A stretch of DNA of 64,000 nt from Mycobacterium sp. DL (GTDB taxonomy: Bacteria; Actinomycetota; Actinomycetes; Mycobacteriales; Mycobacteriaceae), in contig NZ_CP155796.1 of NCBI RefSeq assembly GCF_039729195.1, forward strand, positions 4,650,001 through 4,714,000. Direction: 5' to 3'. The notes beneath the pieces were generated by a model, which worked only from the letters and a program-made list of their open reading frames with translations, searched no databases and had not been told where the DNA came from. Position numbers and translations under genes: made by a program. The first letter of the stretch is position 1. Each line of letters opens with the position of its first letter. Shown piece after piece: positions 17,046 to 26,936 of this stretch.

Positions 17046-18764
17046 ATGACCATGGGTGTACCCGTGTACAAACGCATTCTCGACCTGTTCGAGGCCGAGG
17101 GTGTCAACACACTGTTCGGAATCCCGGACCCCAACTTCGTGCACATGTTCTCCGAAGCAGAGGCTCGCGGATGGTCCGTGGTGGCGCCCCATCACGAACT
17201 CAGCGCCGGGTTCATGGCGGAGGCCGCGTCACGCATGACGGGCAGGCCCGGACTGTGCATCGGCACGCTCGGCCCCGGCGTCGCCAACATCGCCGGGGCG
17301 ATGATGTGCGCGCTGGTGGAGAACTCGCCGGTGATCTTCCTCGGTGGCCAGCGAGCCCGCATCACCGAGCGACGGGTACGACGCGGTCGGATCCAATTCG
17401 TGCAGCAGGAAGGCCTTTTCACGCCGTCGGTCAAGTACAGTTCGTCGATCGAGTATGCCGACCAGACCGACGAGATCATCCGGGAAGCGATCCGCCGTGC
17501 GATGTCGGGCACGCCGGGACCGTCCTACGTGGAGTTCCCGTCGCATGTGATCCTCGAGGAACTCGACGTTCCGGACCCGTTGCCGCCGAGCCGATACCGG
17601 CTCGTCGACCAGGGCGCCGGTGGTCGGGAGATCGCTGAGGCGGTCAAGCTCATCAGGGAGGCGAAGAGCCCGATCCTGTTGGTGGGCCACGGTGTTCACA
17701 CCTCACGTACCCAGGGTCCGGTCAGGGAGCTCGCGGAGCTGATGGCCTGCCCGGTGATCCAGACCTCCGGCGGCACGTCGTTCATCCCGGGATTGCAGGA
17801 GCGGACTTTTCCGTACCTGTTCTCCCCGGCCGCCAACCAGGCAGTCGAGGATTCCGATCTGTGTGTCGCGCTGGGCACCGAACTCGGTGAGCCGATGCAC
17901 TACGGCCGGACCCAGCACTGGGCCGGAAACGACGCCAACCGCAAGTGGGTGTACGTCGAGCAAGACCCGACCGCCATCGGCGTGAACCGTGCCTTCGACG
18001 TGCCATTGGTCGGGGATCTACGAGGCGTGGTGCCGCAGCTCGTCGAGGCGCTACGGGACACCCCGCGCGCACCGTCGGCCAACCTCGATGCCCTGATCAA
18101 AGCAGACGCCGCCGAGATTGCGCGGGTGGCCGAGGACGCCCCGAGTGGCCGGACCCCGGTGCACCCGGCCCGCTATGTGGTCGAGGCGACCAAGGCGTTC
18201 GCCGAACTCACCGACGGCATCATGGTGCGCGACGGGGGCGCCACGGTGATCTTCCAGTGGACCTACTCGCAGTCCAAGCCGCGCGACGTGATCTGGAACC
18301 AGAACTTCGGGCACCTCGGCACGGGCCTGCCGTACGCCGTCGGTGCCTCGGTCGCCGAGGGTGGCAAGCGCCCGGTGATGCTGCTGACCAGTGATTCGGC
18401 GTTCCTGTTCCACATCGCGGAGTTGGAGACCGCGGCGCGACAGAATCTGCCGCTGGTCTGTGTGGTCGGTGTCGACCATCAGTGGGGGCTGGAAGTGGGC
18501 GTCTACAAGCGCACCTTCGCGCAGCCGTCCCCGCAGCCCGGTGTGCACTGGAGCAAGGACGTCCGGATGGACAAGATCGCCGAGGGCTTCGGTTGCCACG
18601 GCGAGTATGTCGAGAAGGAAGAGGAGATCGGCCCGGCGATCGCCCGCGCGTACGCCAGCGGCAAAGTAGGTGTGGTGCATGTGTGCATCGACCCGACCGC
18701 GAACTCCGAGGAGATGCCCAAGTACGACCGTTTCCGGACCTGGTATGCAGAAGGCACCCAGTAG
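17046..18764 (+). CDS. thiamine-diphosphate-dependent enzyme (acetolactate synthase/acyl-CoA lyase-like)
   Basis: A 572-residue three-domain TPP enzyme. The cofactor-activating glutamate is E51 (HHELSAGF). The usual GDG-x(24-27)-NN metal/TPP motif is altered: SDS at 449-451 and D477-H478 in place of NN, although D450 and the spacing are kept. AAAGGA precedes the ATG. Relatives include acetolactate synthase, oxalyl-CoA decarboxylase and 2-hydroxyacyl-CoA lyase. The aldehyde dehydrogenase next to it fits a lyase that releases an aldehyde. A related operator-like sequence (9 of 12 matches) lies at 17027-17038. Confidence 0.85.
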   Translation: MTMGVPVYKRILDLFEAEGVNTLFGIPDPNFVHMFSEAEARGWSVVAPHHELSAGFMAEAASRMTGRPGLCIGTLGPGVANIAGAMMCALVENSPVIFLGGQRARITERRVRRGRIQFVQQEGLFTPSVKYSSSIEYADQTDEIIREAIRRAMSGTPGPSYVEFPSHVILEELDVPDPLPPSRYRLVDQGAGGREIAEAVKLIREAKSPILLVGHGVHTSRTQGPVRELAELMACPVIQTSGGTSFIPGLQERTFPYLFSPAANQAVEDSDLCVALGTELGEPMHYGRTQHWAGNDANRKWVYVEQDPTAIGVNRAFDVPLVGDLRGVVPQLVEALRDTPRAPSANLDALIKADAAEIARVAEDAPSGRTPVHPARYVVEATKAFAELTDGIMVRDGGATVIFQWTYSQSKPRDVIWNQNFGHLGTGLPYAVGASVAEGGKRPVMLLTSDSAFLFHIAELETAARQNLPLVCVVGVDHQWGLEVGVYKRTFAQPSPQPGVHWSKDVRMDKIAEGFGCHGEYVEKEEEIGPAIARAYASGKVGVVHVCIDPTANSEEMPKYDRFRTWYAEGTQ

Positions 18765-18792
18765 CCGTGCGAGTTTAGGGAAGGCTAGAACC

Positions 18793-20217
<1,425 letters not shown>

Positions 20218-20232
20218 CAGTAGCCGGCGAGC

Positions 20233-20278
20233 GTACGGTTTCTGACGGATCTCGGCGAGATCGCGTCAGAAACCGTAC
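20233..20278. terminator. long bidirectional hairpin between convergent genes
   Basis: A 15-bp perfect stem (20233-20247 with 20264-20278) continues, after one bulged base, into a 6-bp stem (GATCTC/GAGATC) with a 3-base loop. No long T-tract follows, as is common for actinobacterial terminators. It separates the aldehyde dehydrogenase gene from the convergent DUF2945 gene. Confidence 0.8.
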
Positions 20279-20306
20279 TTTCGCGGACCCGAGAGTCACG
20301 GGCCCG

Positions 20307-20525
20307 TCAACCCGACTTCTTCGTCAGCGCCTCCGGCTTGTGCACCGCGTCGTTGCCGCTCTTGTCGCTGCGCACCCGGTACTGCGGCTCATCCTCGGAA
20401 GCCCGGACGTTGCGACCGGCCGCTGTGGTGTCGGAGGTGATCTTCTCCTCGACGGTGCCTTCGGCCGTATTGCCATGGCTCTGCCACGTGACCTTGTCGC
20501 CTTTTCTAAACTGGTGGTTGCTCAT
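20307..20525 (-). CDS. DUF2945 / hypervirulence-associated Tudor-like small protein
   Basis: A 72-residue protein with the DUF2945 pattern: FRKGDKVTWQSHG, a central GTVEEKI, and SDKSGNDAVHKPEALTK at the C-terminus. ATG 20525 gives the family's normal length; the longer open frame upstream has no homology. The fold is a small beta-barrel; function is not established. It is a single gene divergent from the KasB-like gene. Confidence 0.85.
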   Translation of the reverse strand: MSNHQFRKGDKVTWQSHGNTAEGTVEEKITSDTTAAGRNVRASEDEPQYRVRSDKSGNDAVHKPEALTKKSG

Positions 20526-20625
20526 GGCTGCCCGATTACCCGCAGCGGCGATTGCTGATGCCTTGAGTAATCGCTGTCGTAGGGGGGTAATAGGGGCGTC
20601 AGAAATTCGTTGACGCGAGGTGACG

Positions 20626-21870
20626 ATGACAACCAACAGAAAGTTCCCGAACGTAGTGGTGACCGGGGTTGCCATGACAACAGCCCTGGGGACCGACGCA
20701 GAAAGCACCTGGCAGGGGCTGCTCGACGGTCGAAGCGGTATCCGCCTGCTCGGCGACTCGTTCGTCGAGCAGTTCGACCTGCCGGTCCGCATCGGCGGTC
20801 ATCTGCTGGAGTCGTTCGACGACGAGTTGACCCCCGAGGAGCACGCTGCACTGTCGTACGTGCAGCGAATGGCTGTGGTGCTCGGCAGACGGGTCTGGGC
20901 GGACGCCGGGGCGCCGGAAGTCGACCCGCGCCGACTGGCGGTGTCCATCGGCACCGGCATGGGCGGGATCGAGGAACTCCTTTTCGCCTACGAACACCTC
21001 CGCGAGCATCGCCTCGACGAGGTGTCGCCGACCGCGGTGCAGCAGTACGCGCCCAGTGGCCCATCGGCTGCGGTGGCGCTGGAACGGCATGCGGGAGCTG
21101 GTGTGCTCACGCCGGTCTCGGCCTGCGCTTCCGGGTCTGAGGGCATCGCTCAGGTCTGGCGGCACATCGTGCTCGGTGAGGCCGACATCGCCATCTGCGG
21201 CGGCGTCGAAGCCAGGATCGAGGCGGTACCGATCGCGGGGTTCGCCAAGATGCGCATCGTGCTGTCGAAGAACAACGACGATCCCGAGGGCGCATGTAAG
21301 CCGTTCGACCGGGACCGTGACGGGTTCGTGTTCGGTGAGGGCGGCGCGCTGATGGTGATCGAGACCGAGGAGCACGCCAGGGCGCGTGGTGCGCGGATCC
21401 TGGGCAGGTTGATGGGGGCCAGCATCACCTCCGACGGGTTCCACATGGTGGCTCCGGATCCCAACGGCTCACGCGCCGGCTACGCGATGACCCGGGCCAT
21501 TCAGCACGCCGGCCTGTTGCCGACCGACATCGACCACGTCAACGCCCACGCGACCGGTACCACCGTGGGCGACGTGGCCGAATCGATCGCCATCAACCAC
21601 GCGCTGGGCAGCCACCAACCGGCGGTCTACGCGCCGAAGGGTGCCCTCGGGCACTCGGTCGGAGCCGTCGGCGCAGTGGAGGCGATTCTGACGCTGCTGG
21701 CGCTGCGGGACGGCATCGTGCCCGCGACCCGCAACCTGAAGAATCTTGATCCGGAGATCCACCTCGACGTGGTCGCCGGCAGCGCACGGCCGGGCAACTA
21801 CCAGTACGCGGTCACCAACTCGTTCGGCTTCGGCGGCCACAACGTCGCGGTGGTGCTCGGACGGGCCTGA
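20626..21870 (+). CDS. kasB: beta-ketoacyl-ACP synthase, KasB-like
   Basis: A 414-residue condensing enzyme closely resembling mycobacterial KasA/KasB, with VVVTGVAMTTALGTDAE at the N-terminus. The catalytic triad is Cys in PVSACASG (about 167), His in NAHATGT and His in LGHSVGA. ATG 20626 has GAGG five bases upstream; GTG 20620 is too close to it. KasA/KasB elongate meromycolate chains in FAS-II. In known mycobacteria kasB sits in the fabD-acpM-kasA operon; here it stands alone next to mycolate-modifying methyltransferases, so it may be a paralogue and the symbol is provisional. Confidence 0.8.
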   Translation: MTTNRKFPNVVVTGVAMTTALGTDAESTWQGLLDGRSGIRLLGDSFVEQFDLPVRIGGHLLESFDDELTPEEHAALSYVQRMAVVLGRRVWADAGAPEVDPRRLAVSIGTGMGGIEELLFAYEHLREHRLDEVSPTAVQQYAPSGPSAAVALERHAGAGVLTPVSACASGSEGIAQVWRHIVLGEADIAICGGVEARIEAVPIAGFAKMRIVLSKNNDDPEGACKPFDRDRDGFVFGEGGALMVIETEEHARARGARILGRLMGASITSDGFHMVAPDPNGSRAGYAMTRAIQHAGLLPTDIDHVNAHATGTTVGDVAESIAINHALGSHQPAVYAPKGALGHSVGAVGAVEAILTLLALRDGIVPATRNLKNLDPEIHLDVVAGSARPGNYQYAVTNSFGFGGHNVAVVLGRA

Positions 21871-21883
21871 GGCCTGTCCGAGC

Positions 21884-22780
21884 TCAGGCTTTGACGAGGG
21901 TGAACTGCCCGAGTTCGCTGATGCCCCGGTTGAAGAAGTCGCTGCAGCCGGTCAGGTACTTCATGTACCGCTGGTAGACCTCCTCGGACGTGGCGGCAAC
22001 CGCCTCGTCGTGGTGGGCCTCCAGCGCCTCGGCCCAGGTGTCGAGCGTCCGGACGTAGTGCTCGTCGAGCAGCTGTTTCTGCTCCAGCGAGAATCCGACG
22101 TCGCCGGACAGTCCGACGATGTCGTCGTCACACGGCACCGACCCGCCGGGGAAGATCTCCTTGGCGATGAACCGCATGAACCGCAGATCGGTCATCGTGA
22201 TCGGAATGCCCATCTCCGGCCAGCGCTTCAGCGGATGGCCGAGGATCGCCTGGATCACCATGCGGCCGCCGCTGGGCAGCATGCTGTGACACGCCTTGAA
22301 GAACGGCGCGTATCGCTCCTGCGGAAACGCCTCGATCGCCTCGAGGCTGATGATGCGGTCGACGTGCTCGTCGAACTGCTCCCAGCCGCGCAGCAGCACG
22401 CGGCGTGAACGCTCGGTGTCGATGCCGTCGAGGAGTTCTTGAGCGAACTTGCTCTGGTTCTTGCTCAGGGTGAGGCCGACGACGTTGACGTCGTAATTCT
22501 CGACCGCACGCTGCATCACCGAACCCCAGCCGCAACCGATGTCGAGCAGCGTCATGCCGGGCTGGAGATCCAACTTGCCGAGCGCCAGATCGATCTTCGC
22601 CATCTGCGCTTCGGCGAGGGTCATGTCGTCGCGTTCGTAGTACGCGCAGCTGTACGTCCGGGACGGATCCTGGAACAGACCGAAGAATTCGTCCGACAGG
22701 TCGTAGTGCGCCTGGACCTCTTCGAAGTGGGGCTCCATGGCGCTGCGCTTCTCCGGCGGCTGCACCTTGCTCTCGACCAT
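21884..22780 (-). CDS. umaA: mycolic-acid-type SAM methyltransferase, UmaA-like
   Basis: A 298-residue member of the cyclopropane/mycolic acid synthase family. It has YDLSDEFF, TYSCAYYERDDMTL, the SAM motif LLDIGCGWGS and VVGLTLSKNQ. The tail (GCSDFFNRGIS then QFTLVK) and EAF in place of the usual EHF after motif II resemble UmaA. ATG 22780 is preferred because it follows GGAGG; GTG 22828 and ATG 22798 are alternatives. It converges on the KasB-like gene with a 13-base gap. UmaA function in mycolate methylation is known only in part. Confidence 0.82.
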   Translation of the reverse strand: MVESKVQPPEKRSAMEPHFEEVQAHYDLSDEFFGLFQDPSRTYSCAYYERDDMTLAEAQMAKIDLALGKLDLQPGMTLLDIGCGWGSVMQRAVENYDVNVVGLTLSKNQSKFAQELLDGIDTERSRRVLLRGWEQFDEHVDRIISLEAIEAFPQERYAPFFKACHSMLPSGGRMVIQAILGHPLKRWPEMGIPITMTDLRFMRFIAKEIFPGGSVPCDDDIVGLSGDVGFSLEQKQLLDEHYVRTLDTWAEALEAHHDEAVAATSEEVYQRYMKYLTGCSDFFNRGISELGQFTLVKA

Positions 22781-22878
22781 CGGCAGACCGACCTCCATCC
22801 GAACCAAGCGGACACTAGTTTCGTGCACTGTTCTCAGGCTACGTGTGTGCCCACAAATTACTACACCGCCGTCAGTTA

Positions 22879-23811
22879 CTACTTTTCGCAGGTGAATTGG
22901 ACCACGTCGGTGTATCCCTCGCGGAACAGATCTGCACAGCCGTCGAGGTACTTGAGGAATCGCTCGTAGATCTCCTCGGAGGTGATCTCGATGGCCTCGT
23001 CCTTCTTGGACTCCAGGTTCCGCGCCCAGGTGTCCAGCGTCTTGACGTAGTGCGGCTGGAGGTGCTGCTCGCGGGTGACCCGGTAGCCGGCCTTCTCGGC
23101 GTGTGACTTGACCATCGACGCCAGCGGCAGACGGCCGCCCGGGTAGATGTAATCCATGATGAACTTGATGAACCGCACCCGGGACATCGTCAGCGGCAGG
23201 CCTTTGGCCTTGATCTCTTCATCCTCGGGGATGGTGATCGTGTGCAGCATCTGCACGCCGTCGTCGGGCATCCAGTCGTAGGTCTTCTTGAAGTAGTCGT
23301 CGTACTTGTTGAAGCCGAAGTGCTCGAAAGCGCCGATCGAGACGATCCGGTCGACCCGGCCGTCAAAATCCTCCCAGGGCTGCAGGCGCACCTCCATCGT
23401 GCGGTCACCCTTGTAGTTGGCGAGCCAGCGGTCCTCGATGTGCTGCTTCTGGTTCTCCGACAGGGTCAGACCGATGACGTTGACGTCGTACTTCTCGACG
23501 GCGCGGTTGATCGTGGCGCCCCAGCCGCAGCCGATGTCGAGAAGCGTCATGCCCGGCTCGAGGCCCAGCTTGCCCAGCGAGAGATCGATCTTGGCCATCT
23601 GCGCCTGCTCGAGCGTGTAGTCGTCCTTCTCGAAGTAGGCACAGCTGTAGACCTGGTTGGGGTCCTGCCACAGCTTGAAGAATTCGTTGGATATGTCGTA
23701 GTGGAACTGGACTTCCTGCTTGTCCGATCCGCGTGTCTGCGACGCGGACTTCGACAACCACGCCGACTCGGCCGTCGTGGTGGTCGGCTCTCCGCCTGAA
23801 GTGTTCGACAT
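22879..23811 (-). CDS. cyclopropane mycolic acid synthase family methyltransferase
   Basis: A 310-residue SAM-dependent methyltransferase of the CmaA/PcaA/MmaA family with FHYDISNEFFKLW, VYSCAYFEKDDYTL, LLDIGCGWGATINRA, VIGLTLSENQ and IGAFEHFG. The N-terminal 35 residues are an unconserved Ser/Thr-rich extension. ATG 23811 is preceded by AGGATGGG. It lies 98 bases upstream of the UmaA-like gene in the same direction and probably shares a transcript. Which double bond or oxygenation it modifies cannot be told from sequence. Confidence 0.88.
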   Translation of the reverse strand: MSNTSGGEPTTTTAESAWLSKSASQTRGSDKQEVQFHYDISNEFFKLWQDPNQVYSCAYFEKDDYTLEQAQMAKIDLSLGKLGLEPGMTLLDIGCGWGATINRAVEKYDVNVIGLTLSENQKQHIEDRWLANYKGDRTMEVRLQPWEDFDGRVDRIVSIGAFEHFGFNKYDDYFKKTYDWMPDDGVQMLHTITIPEDEEIKAKGLPLTMSRVRFIKFIMDYIYPGGRLPLASMVKSHAEKAGYRVTREQHLQPHYVKTLDTWARNLESKKDEAIEITSEEIYERFLKYLDGCADLFREGYTDVVQFTCEK

Positions 23812-24015
23812 CGACCCATCCTGTCTGCATAACCCATTACGACGTGCCTGACGGCACGATTGTTTTCTACTACCCATCCGGCCGTCGGGGAAAACGACTC
23901 GTTTCGGCGTGTCCGACGACACTAACGGCACGGGGGCGGCGCGATTGCATCAGGTCGAGGCAGTGTCGGCGGGCTCCGCCCTGTCGATTCTGAACATGTA
24001 GGCCAAGATTGAGGG

Positions 24016-24744
24016 ATGCCCCGCAGCCCCAAGATCTACGTCAAGGCGTGCATCAACGGCGCGCGCACCCCGGACCAGCACCCCGGTCTGCCCGTCACCC
24101 CTGAGCAACTCGCCACCGAGGCGGTGGCCGCACACGGGGCGGGCGCACAGGCCGTGCACATGCATCCCAAGACCGCCGACGGTGTCGACTCGCTGCTGCC
24201 CGGCGAGGTGGACGCCGCAGTGGCGGCGGTCCGTCAGGCCGCCCCCGGGCTTCCGTTGGGCGTGACGACGGGTTTCTGGGCGCTGCCGGACGCGCAGCAG
24301 CGACTGAAGGCCGTCGAGGGCTGGAGCGTGCTGCCCGACTTCGCGTCGCTGAACTGGCACGAGCCGGGTTCCCCTGAGCTGGCGAAGCTGCTGCTCAGTC
24401 GCGGGCTCGGCGTGGAGGTGGGCATCTTCCATGCCGAGGCGGCGCAGTCCTGGGCCGTCTCCGACATCGCACCGCACTGCCTGCGGGTGATGATCGAACT
24501 CGGTGCCGACGGCGACATCGCGACGGCCGACGAACTGCTCGCCATGGTGGCGGCGGCAGGCTCACCGGCGCCGACCCTGCTGCACGGCCTCGACGAGAGT
24601 TGTTGGCCGCTACTGGAACACGCCGGTGTTCGCGGGGTCCAGACCCGGATCGGGATGGAGGACACGCTGTCTCTGCCCGACGGCTCCACCGCACCCGGTA
24701 ACGCCGCGCTGGTCTCGGCTGCGGTGGACCTGCTCAGTCGGTAG
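24016..24744 (+). CDS. BKACE-family (DUF849) beta-keto acid cleavage enzyme
   Basis: A 242-residue TIM-barrel protein of the DUF849 family. These zinc enzymes condense a beta-keto acid with acetyl-CoA and cleave it. The metal-binding HMHPK motif is at about residues 49-53 and KACINGAR is near the N-terminus. It is shorter than typical BKACE proteins (about 270-310 residues). GAGGG precedes the ATG. Its 3' end overlaps the convergent cupin gene by 11 bases. Confidence 0.8.
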   Translation: MPRSPKIYVKACINGARTPDQHPGLPVTPEQLATEAVAAHGAGAQAVHMHPKTADGVDSLLPGEVDAAVAAVRQAAPGLPLGVTTGFWALPDAQQRLKAVEGWSVLPDFASLNWHEPGSPELAKLLLSRGLGVEVGIFHAEAAQSWAVSDIAPHCLRVMIELGADGDIATADELLAMVAAAGSPAPTLLHGLDESCWPLLEHAGVRGVQTRIGMEDTLSLPDGSTAPGNAALVSAAVDLLSR

Positions 24745-25180
24745 CGGCTCCGAGGGCGAAGTCGGCGAAGTCGAATCCCGGCACCACCACGCAGCTGACC
24801 AGGCAGGGCCGATCGTCACGGGGGCGGGCTCGCTGCCAGTGCCCGGGAGGGACCACGAACTGGGGGCTCTCGCCGGCCACGATGTCGGCGCCCAGCAGAT
24901 GCGACTGCGCCGAGTCCTGTTCCTCGCCGACCTCCAGGATCAGCGGACCACCCGAGTGGTAGAGCCACAACTCGGCGCTGCGGACCGTGTGCCACGCGGA
25001 CTGCTGGCCCGCCGTGAGCAGGAACAGGATCGCGGTGCCCGCATTGCGCGGGCCGGCGTAATCCGGCGGCAACGCCGACTGCGGGACGGTGAGGTCGCTG
25101 CGCCAGGTCTCACGGAACCAGCCGCCTTCGGGATGCGGGGAAAGGTCCAGCCGACGCGCCCATTCCGGAAGATCGCTCAT
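24734..25180 (-). CDS. cupin superfamily protein (DUF985)
   Basis: A 148-residue single-domain cupin. DUF985 hallmarks are LSPHPEGGWFRETWRS, a central TAILFLLTAGQQSAWH and WHTVRSAELWLYHSG, with a final PGFDFADF. Metal-binding residues are likely the histidines and glutamate in this core. Function of the family is unknown. The gene is transcribed alone and convergent with the BKACE gene. Confidence 0.88.
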   Translation of the reverse strand: MSDLPEWARRLDLSPHPEGGWFRETWRSDLTVPQSALPPDYAGPRNAGTAILFLLTAGQQSAWHTVRSAELWLYHSGGPLILEVGEEQDSAQSHLLGADIVAGESPQFVVPPGHWQRARPRDDRPCLVSCVVVPGFDFADFALGAATD

Positions 25181-25205
25181 CGGCCCACACTAGTAGGGTG
25201 CGGGC

Positions 25206-25631
25206 ATGGCTCGCGTGCGTCCCGGATGGTTGGTGGCGTTGTGCGCGCTGATCGTCGCGGTGAGCGCGTGGTTTCCGTGGCTGACGTCCAGCGCCGACGG
25301 TGGCGGGAGAGCCAATGCGATCGGCGGGATCGGCGGAGCCATGCCGGTACCGCCGCCGGGATTCGGGGTCGGCCAGTTCATCGTGTTGCTCGCATCGTCG
25401 TTGGTCATCGCCGGGGCGATGTCAGCGCGCGGCATCTCTGCTCGGATGGCTTCGACGGTGGCGCTGGCGATTTCGGTGATCCTGGTGGTCCTCGCAGGCT
25501 GGTTCTACCGCCTCTACGTGTACCCGCCCGTTTCGGCCGGCTACGGGCTCTACATCGGCGCCGCGGTCGCAGCGGCCGCTGTCCTGCTGTCCGTGTGGAC
25601 CATGCTGACAGCGTGGAGGGCGTCGTCGTGA
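25206..25631 (+). CDS. four-helix membrane protein
   Basis: A 141-residue protein with hydrophobic segments at about residues 8-26, 56-74, 82-100 and 112-135. A Gly/Pro-rich periplasmic loop separates the first two. No family was recognised; the layout resembles small Trp-rich mycobacterial membrane proteins. It overlaps the following GNAT gene by four bases (GTGA), so the two are co-translated. Confidence 0.7.
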   Translation: MARVRPGWLVALCALIVAVSAWFPWLTSSADGGGRANAIGGIGGAMPVPPPGFGVGQFIVLLASSLVIAGAMSARGISARMASTVALAISVILVVLAGWFYRLYVYPPVSAGYGLYIGAAVAAAAVLLSVWTMLTAWRASS

Positions 25632-26224
25632 GTGGATTCGTCGAACAGGTGACGTTGACCGGGGACCGGTGGGTGACGCTGGAACCCCTTACCCGCGAAC
25701 ATCTTCCCGAGATCGAGGCAGCCGCCGCCGACGGTGAACTCGGTGCGCTCTGGTTCACCGCCGCGCCGAAGGCGGGTGCAGCGGCCGACTGGGTGGAGGC
25801 AAGACTCGGGGTGCAGCATCCGGACACCGGTCTGACATTCGTGGTGCGCGGACGCGACGGGGCCCTTGTCGGATCGTCGAGCTACCTCAACGTCGACGGC
25901 CCCAATCGCCGACTCGAGATCGGCAACACCTGGTATGGCGCCGCGGCCCGGCGCACCGGGGTCAACTCCGAGACCAAGCTGTTGATGCTCGGCCATGCCT
26001 TCGACGAGTTAGGTTGTGTGGCAGTGGAGTTCCGCACCCACTTCTTCAACTCGACCAGCCGGGCCGGCATCGAAAGGCTGGGTGCGAAACTCGACGGTGT
26101 GCTTCGCAGTCAGCAGATCCTGCCCGACGGTTCGCGGCGCGACACCGTGGTGTACTCGATCCTGGACATCGAGTGGCCCGCGGTGCGCAACAACTTGCGA
26201 TACCGCCTGTCCCGGCACTCCTGA
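25628..26224 (+). CDS. GNAT family N-acetyltransferase (RimJ/RimL-like)
   Basis: A 198-residue acetyltransferase beginning at GTG 25628 in an overlap with the membrane-protein stop. The pattern WVTLEPLTREHLPEI, LVGSSSYLNVD, LEIGNTWYGAAARRTGVNSETK and EFRTHFFNSTSRAGIERLG matches RimJ/RimL-type GNATs; the acetyl-CoA loop is Arg-x-Thr-Gly. Likely acetylates a small molecule or a protein N-terminus. A hairpin terminator follows. Confidence 0.85.
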   Translation: MSGFVEQVTLTGDRWVTLEPLTREHLPEIEAAAADGELGALWFTAAPKAGAAADWVEARLGVQHPDTGLTFVVRGRDGALVGSSSYLNVDGPNRRLEIGNTWYGAAARRTGVNSETKLLMLGHAFDELGCVAVEFRTHFFNSTSRAGIERLGAKLDGVLRSQQILPDGSRRDTVVYSILDIEWPAVRNNLRYRLSRHS

Positions 26225-26234
26225 GACGCCGAGA

Positions 26235-26280
26235 CTGCGGACAGATCGCGAGGTGGCGCTGAGATGCGATCCGTCCGCAG
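26235..26280. terminator. hairpin between convergent GNAT and Hsp20 genes
   Basis: CTGCGGAC-A-GATCGC (26235-26249) pairs with GCGATC-C-GTCCGCAG (26266-26280) with one mismatch, giving a 14-bp stem around a 16-base loop. It is similar in form to the hairpin at 20233-20278 and serves both strands. Confidence 0.75.
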
Positions 26281-26293
26281 CCCCGATCGGTCG

Positions 26294-26743
26294 CTAGCCG
26301 GAATCGACGGTGGTCGGTTGGATCGACCTCTGCCCTCCCGCGTGGGCGACGTCGATCTTGCGCGCCTTGGCGCGTTCGGCGACCGGGATGGTCACGGTCA
26401 GCACGCCGTTCTCGTAGGTTGCCGAGATCGCTGACGTGTCAACACCTTCGCCGAGCGACAACTGCCTGCGGTAGGTGCCGAAGAACCGTTCGTTGGCGAG
26501 CCACTGCACGGATTCCTCGGAGCGGGCGGTGCGGTGGGCCGACACGGTGAGCGTGCCGTTGTCGACGTCGACGTCCACCGATCCGGGATCGATTCCGGGA
26601 AGGTCGGCGGTGAGCACGTAGTGGTCGTCGATCTTGCAGAGGTCCATCGGCATAAACCGGGGAGTGCGAGTTGATCCGGTCTGGCTGGTCAGCAAGCTCC
26701 GGGTCACGGCATCGAGGTCACTGAAGGGATCAAAACGGAGCAC
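26294..26743 (-). CDS. Hsp20/alpha-crystallin small heat shock protein
   Basis: A 149-residue small heat shock protein. The alpha-crystallin domain spans about residues 33-130, with LTADLPGIDPGSVDVDVDNG, RFFGTYRRQLSLGEGVD and the conserved ENGVLTVTIP. The GTG start has a strong AGGAGGTG seven bases upstream. It acts as an ATP-independent holdase. The leader contains a stable hairpin and, further up, a CIRCE element, so HrcA heat-shock repression is expected. Confidence 0.95.
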   Translation of the reverse strand: MLRFDPFSDLDAVTRSLLTSQTGSTRTPRFMPMDLCKIDDHYVLTADLPGIDPGSVDVDVDNGTLTVSAHRTARSEESVQWLANERFFGTYRRQLSLGEGVDTSAISATYENGVLTVTIPVAERAKARKIDVAHAGGQRSIQPTTVDSG

Positions 26744-26770
26744 AGCAATCCACCTCCTAATTCACTCAGA

Positions 26771-26789
26771 GCCCGCCACCCTGGCGGGC
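26771..26789 (-). promoter_or_regulatory. leader hairpin upstream of hsp20
   Basis: GCCCGCCA and TGGCGGGC form a perfect 8-bp stem with a 3-base loop, about 12 bases upstream of the ribosome binding site. It may protect the mRNA or modulate ribosome access. It does not occlude the Shine-Dalgarno directly, so a classical thermometer is not shown. Confidence 0.5.
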
Positions 26790-26817
26790 GACCCACAATC
26801 ACTGTGCACCGGCGAGA

Positions 26818-26844
26818 TTAGCACTCTCGACCGGAGAGTGCCAG
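26818..26844 (-). promoter_or_regulatory. CIRCE element (HrcA operator)
   Basis: TTAGCACTC-N9-GAGTGCCAG matches the CIRCE consensus TTAGCACTC-N9-GAGTGCTAA in 16 of 18 arm positions. It lies 75 bases upstream of the hsp20 GTG. Confidence 0.9.
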
Positions 26845-26936
26845 AACTTTTCGGGACTTTTTCCAGTCCTCGGCGACGAACCTCCGCGACGAGAAGCGCG
26901 GTGGGGGGCCGACTCTGGCCCCGTTTCTTTCGGTGG

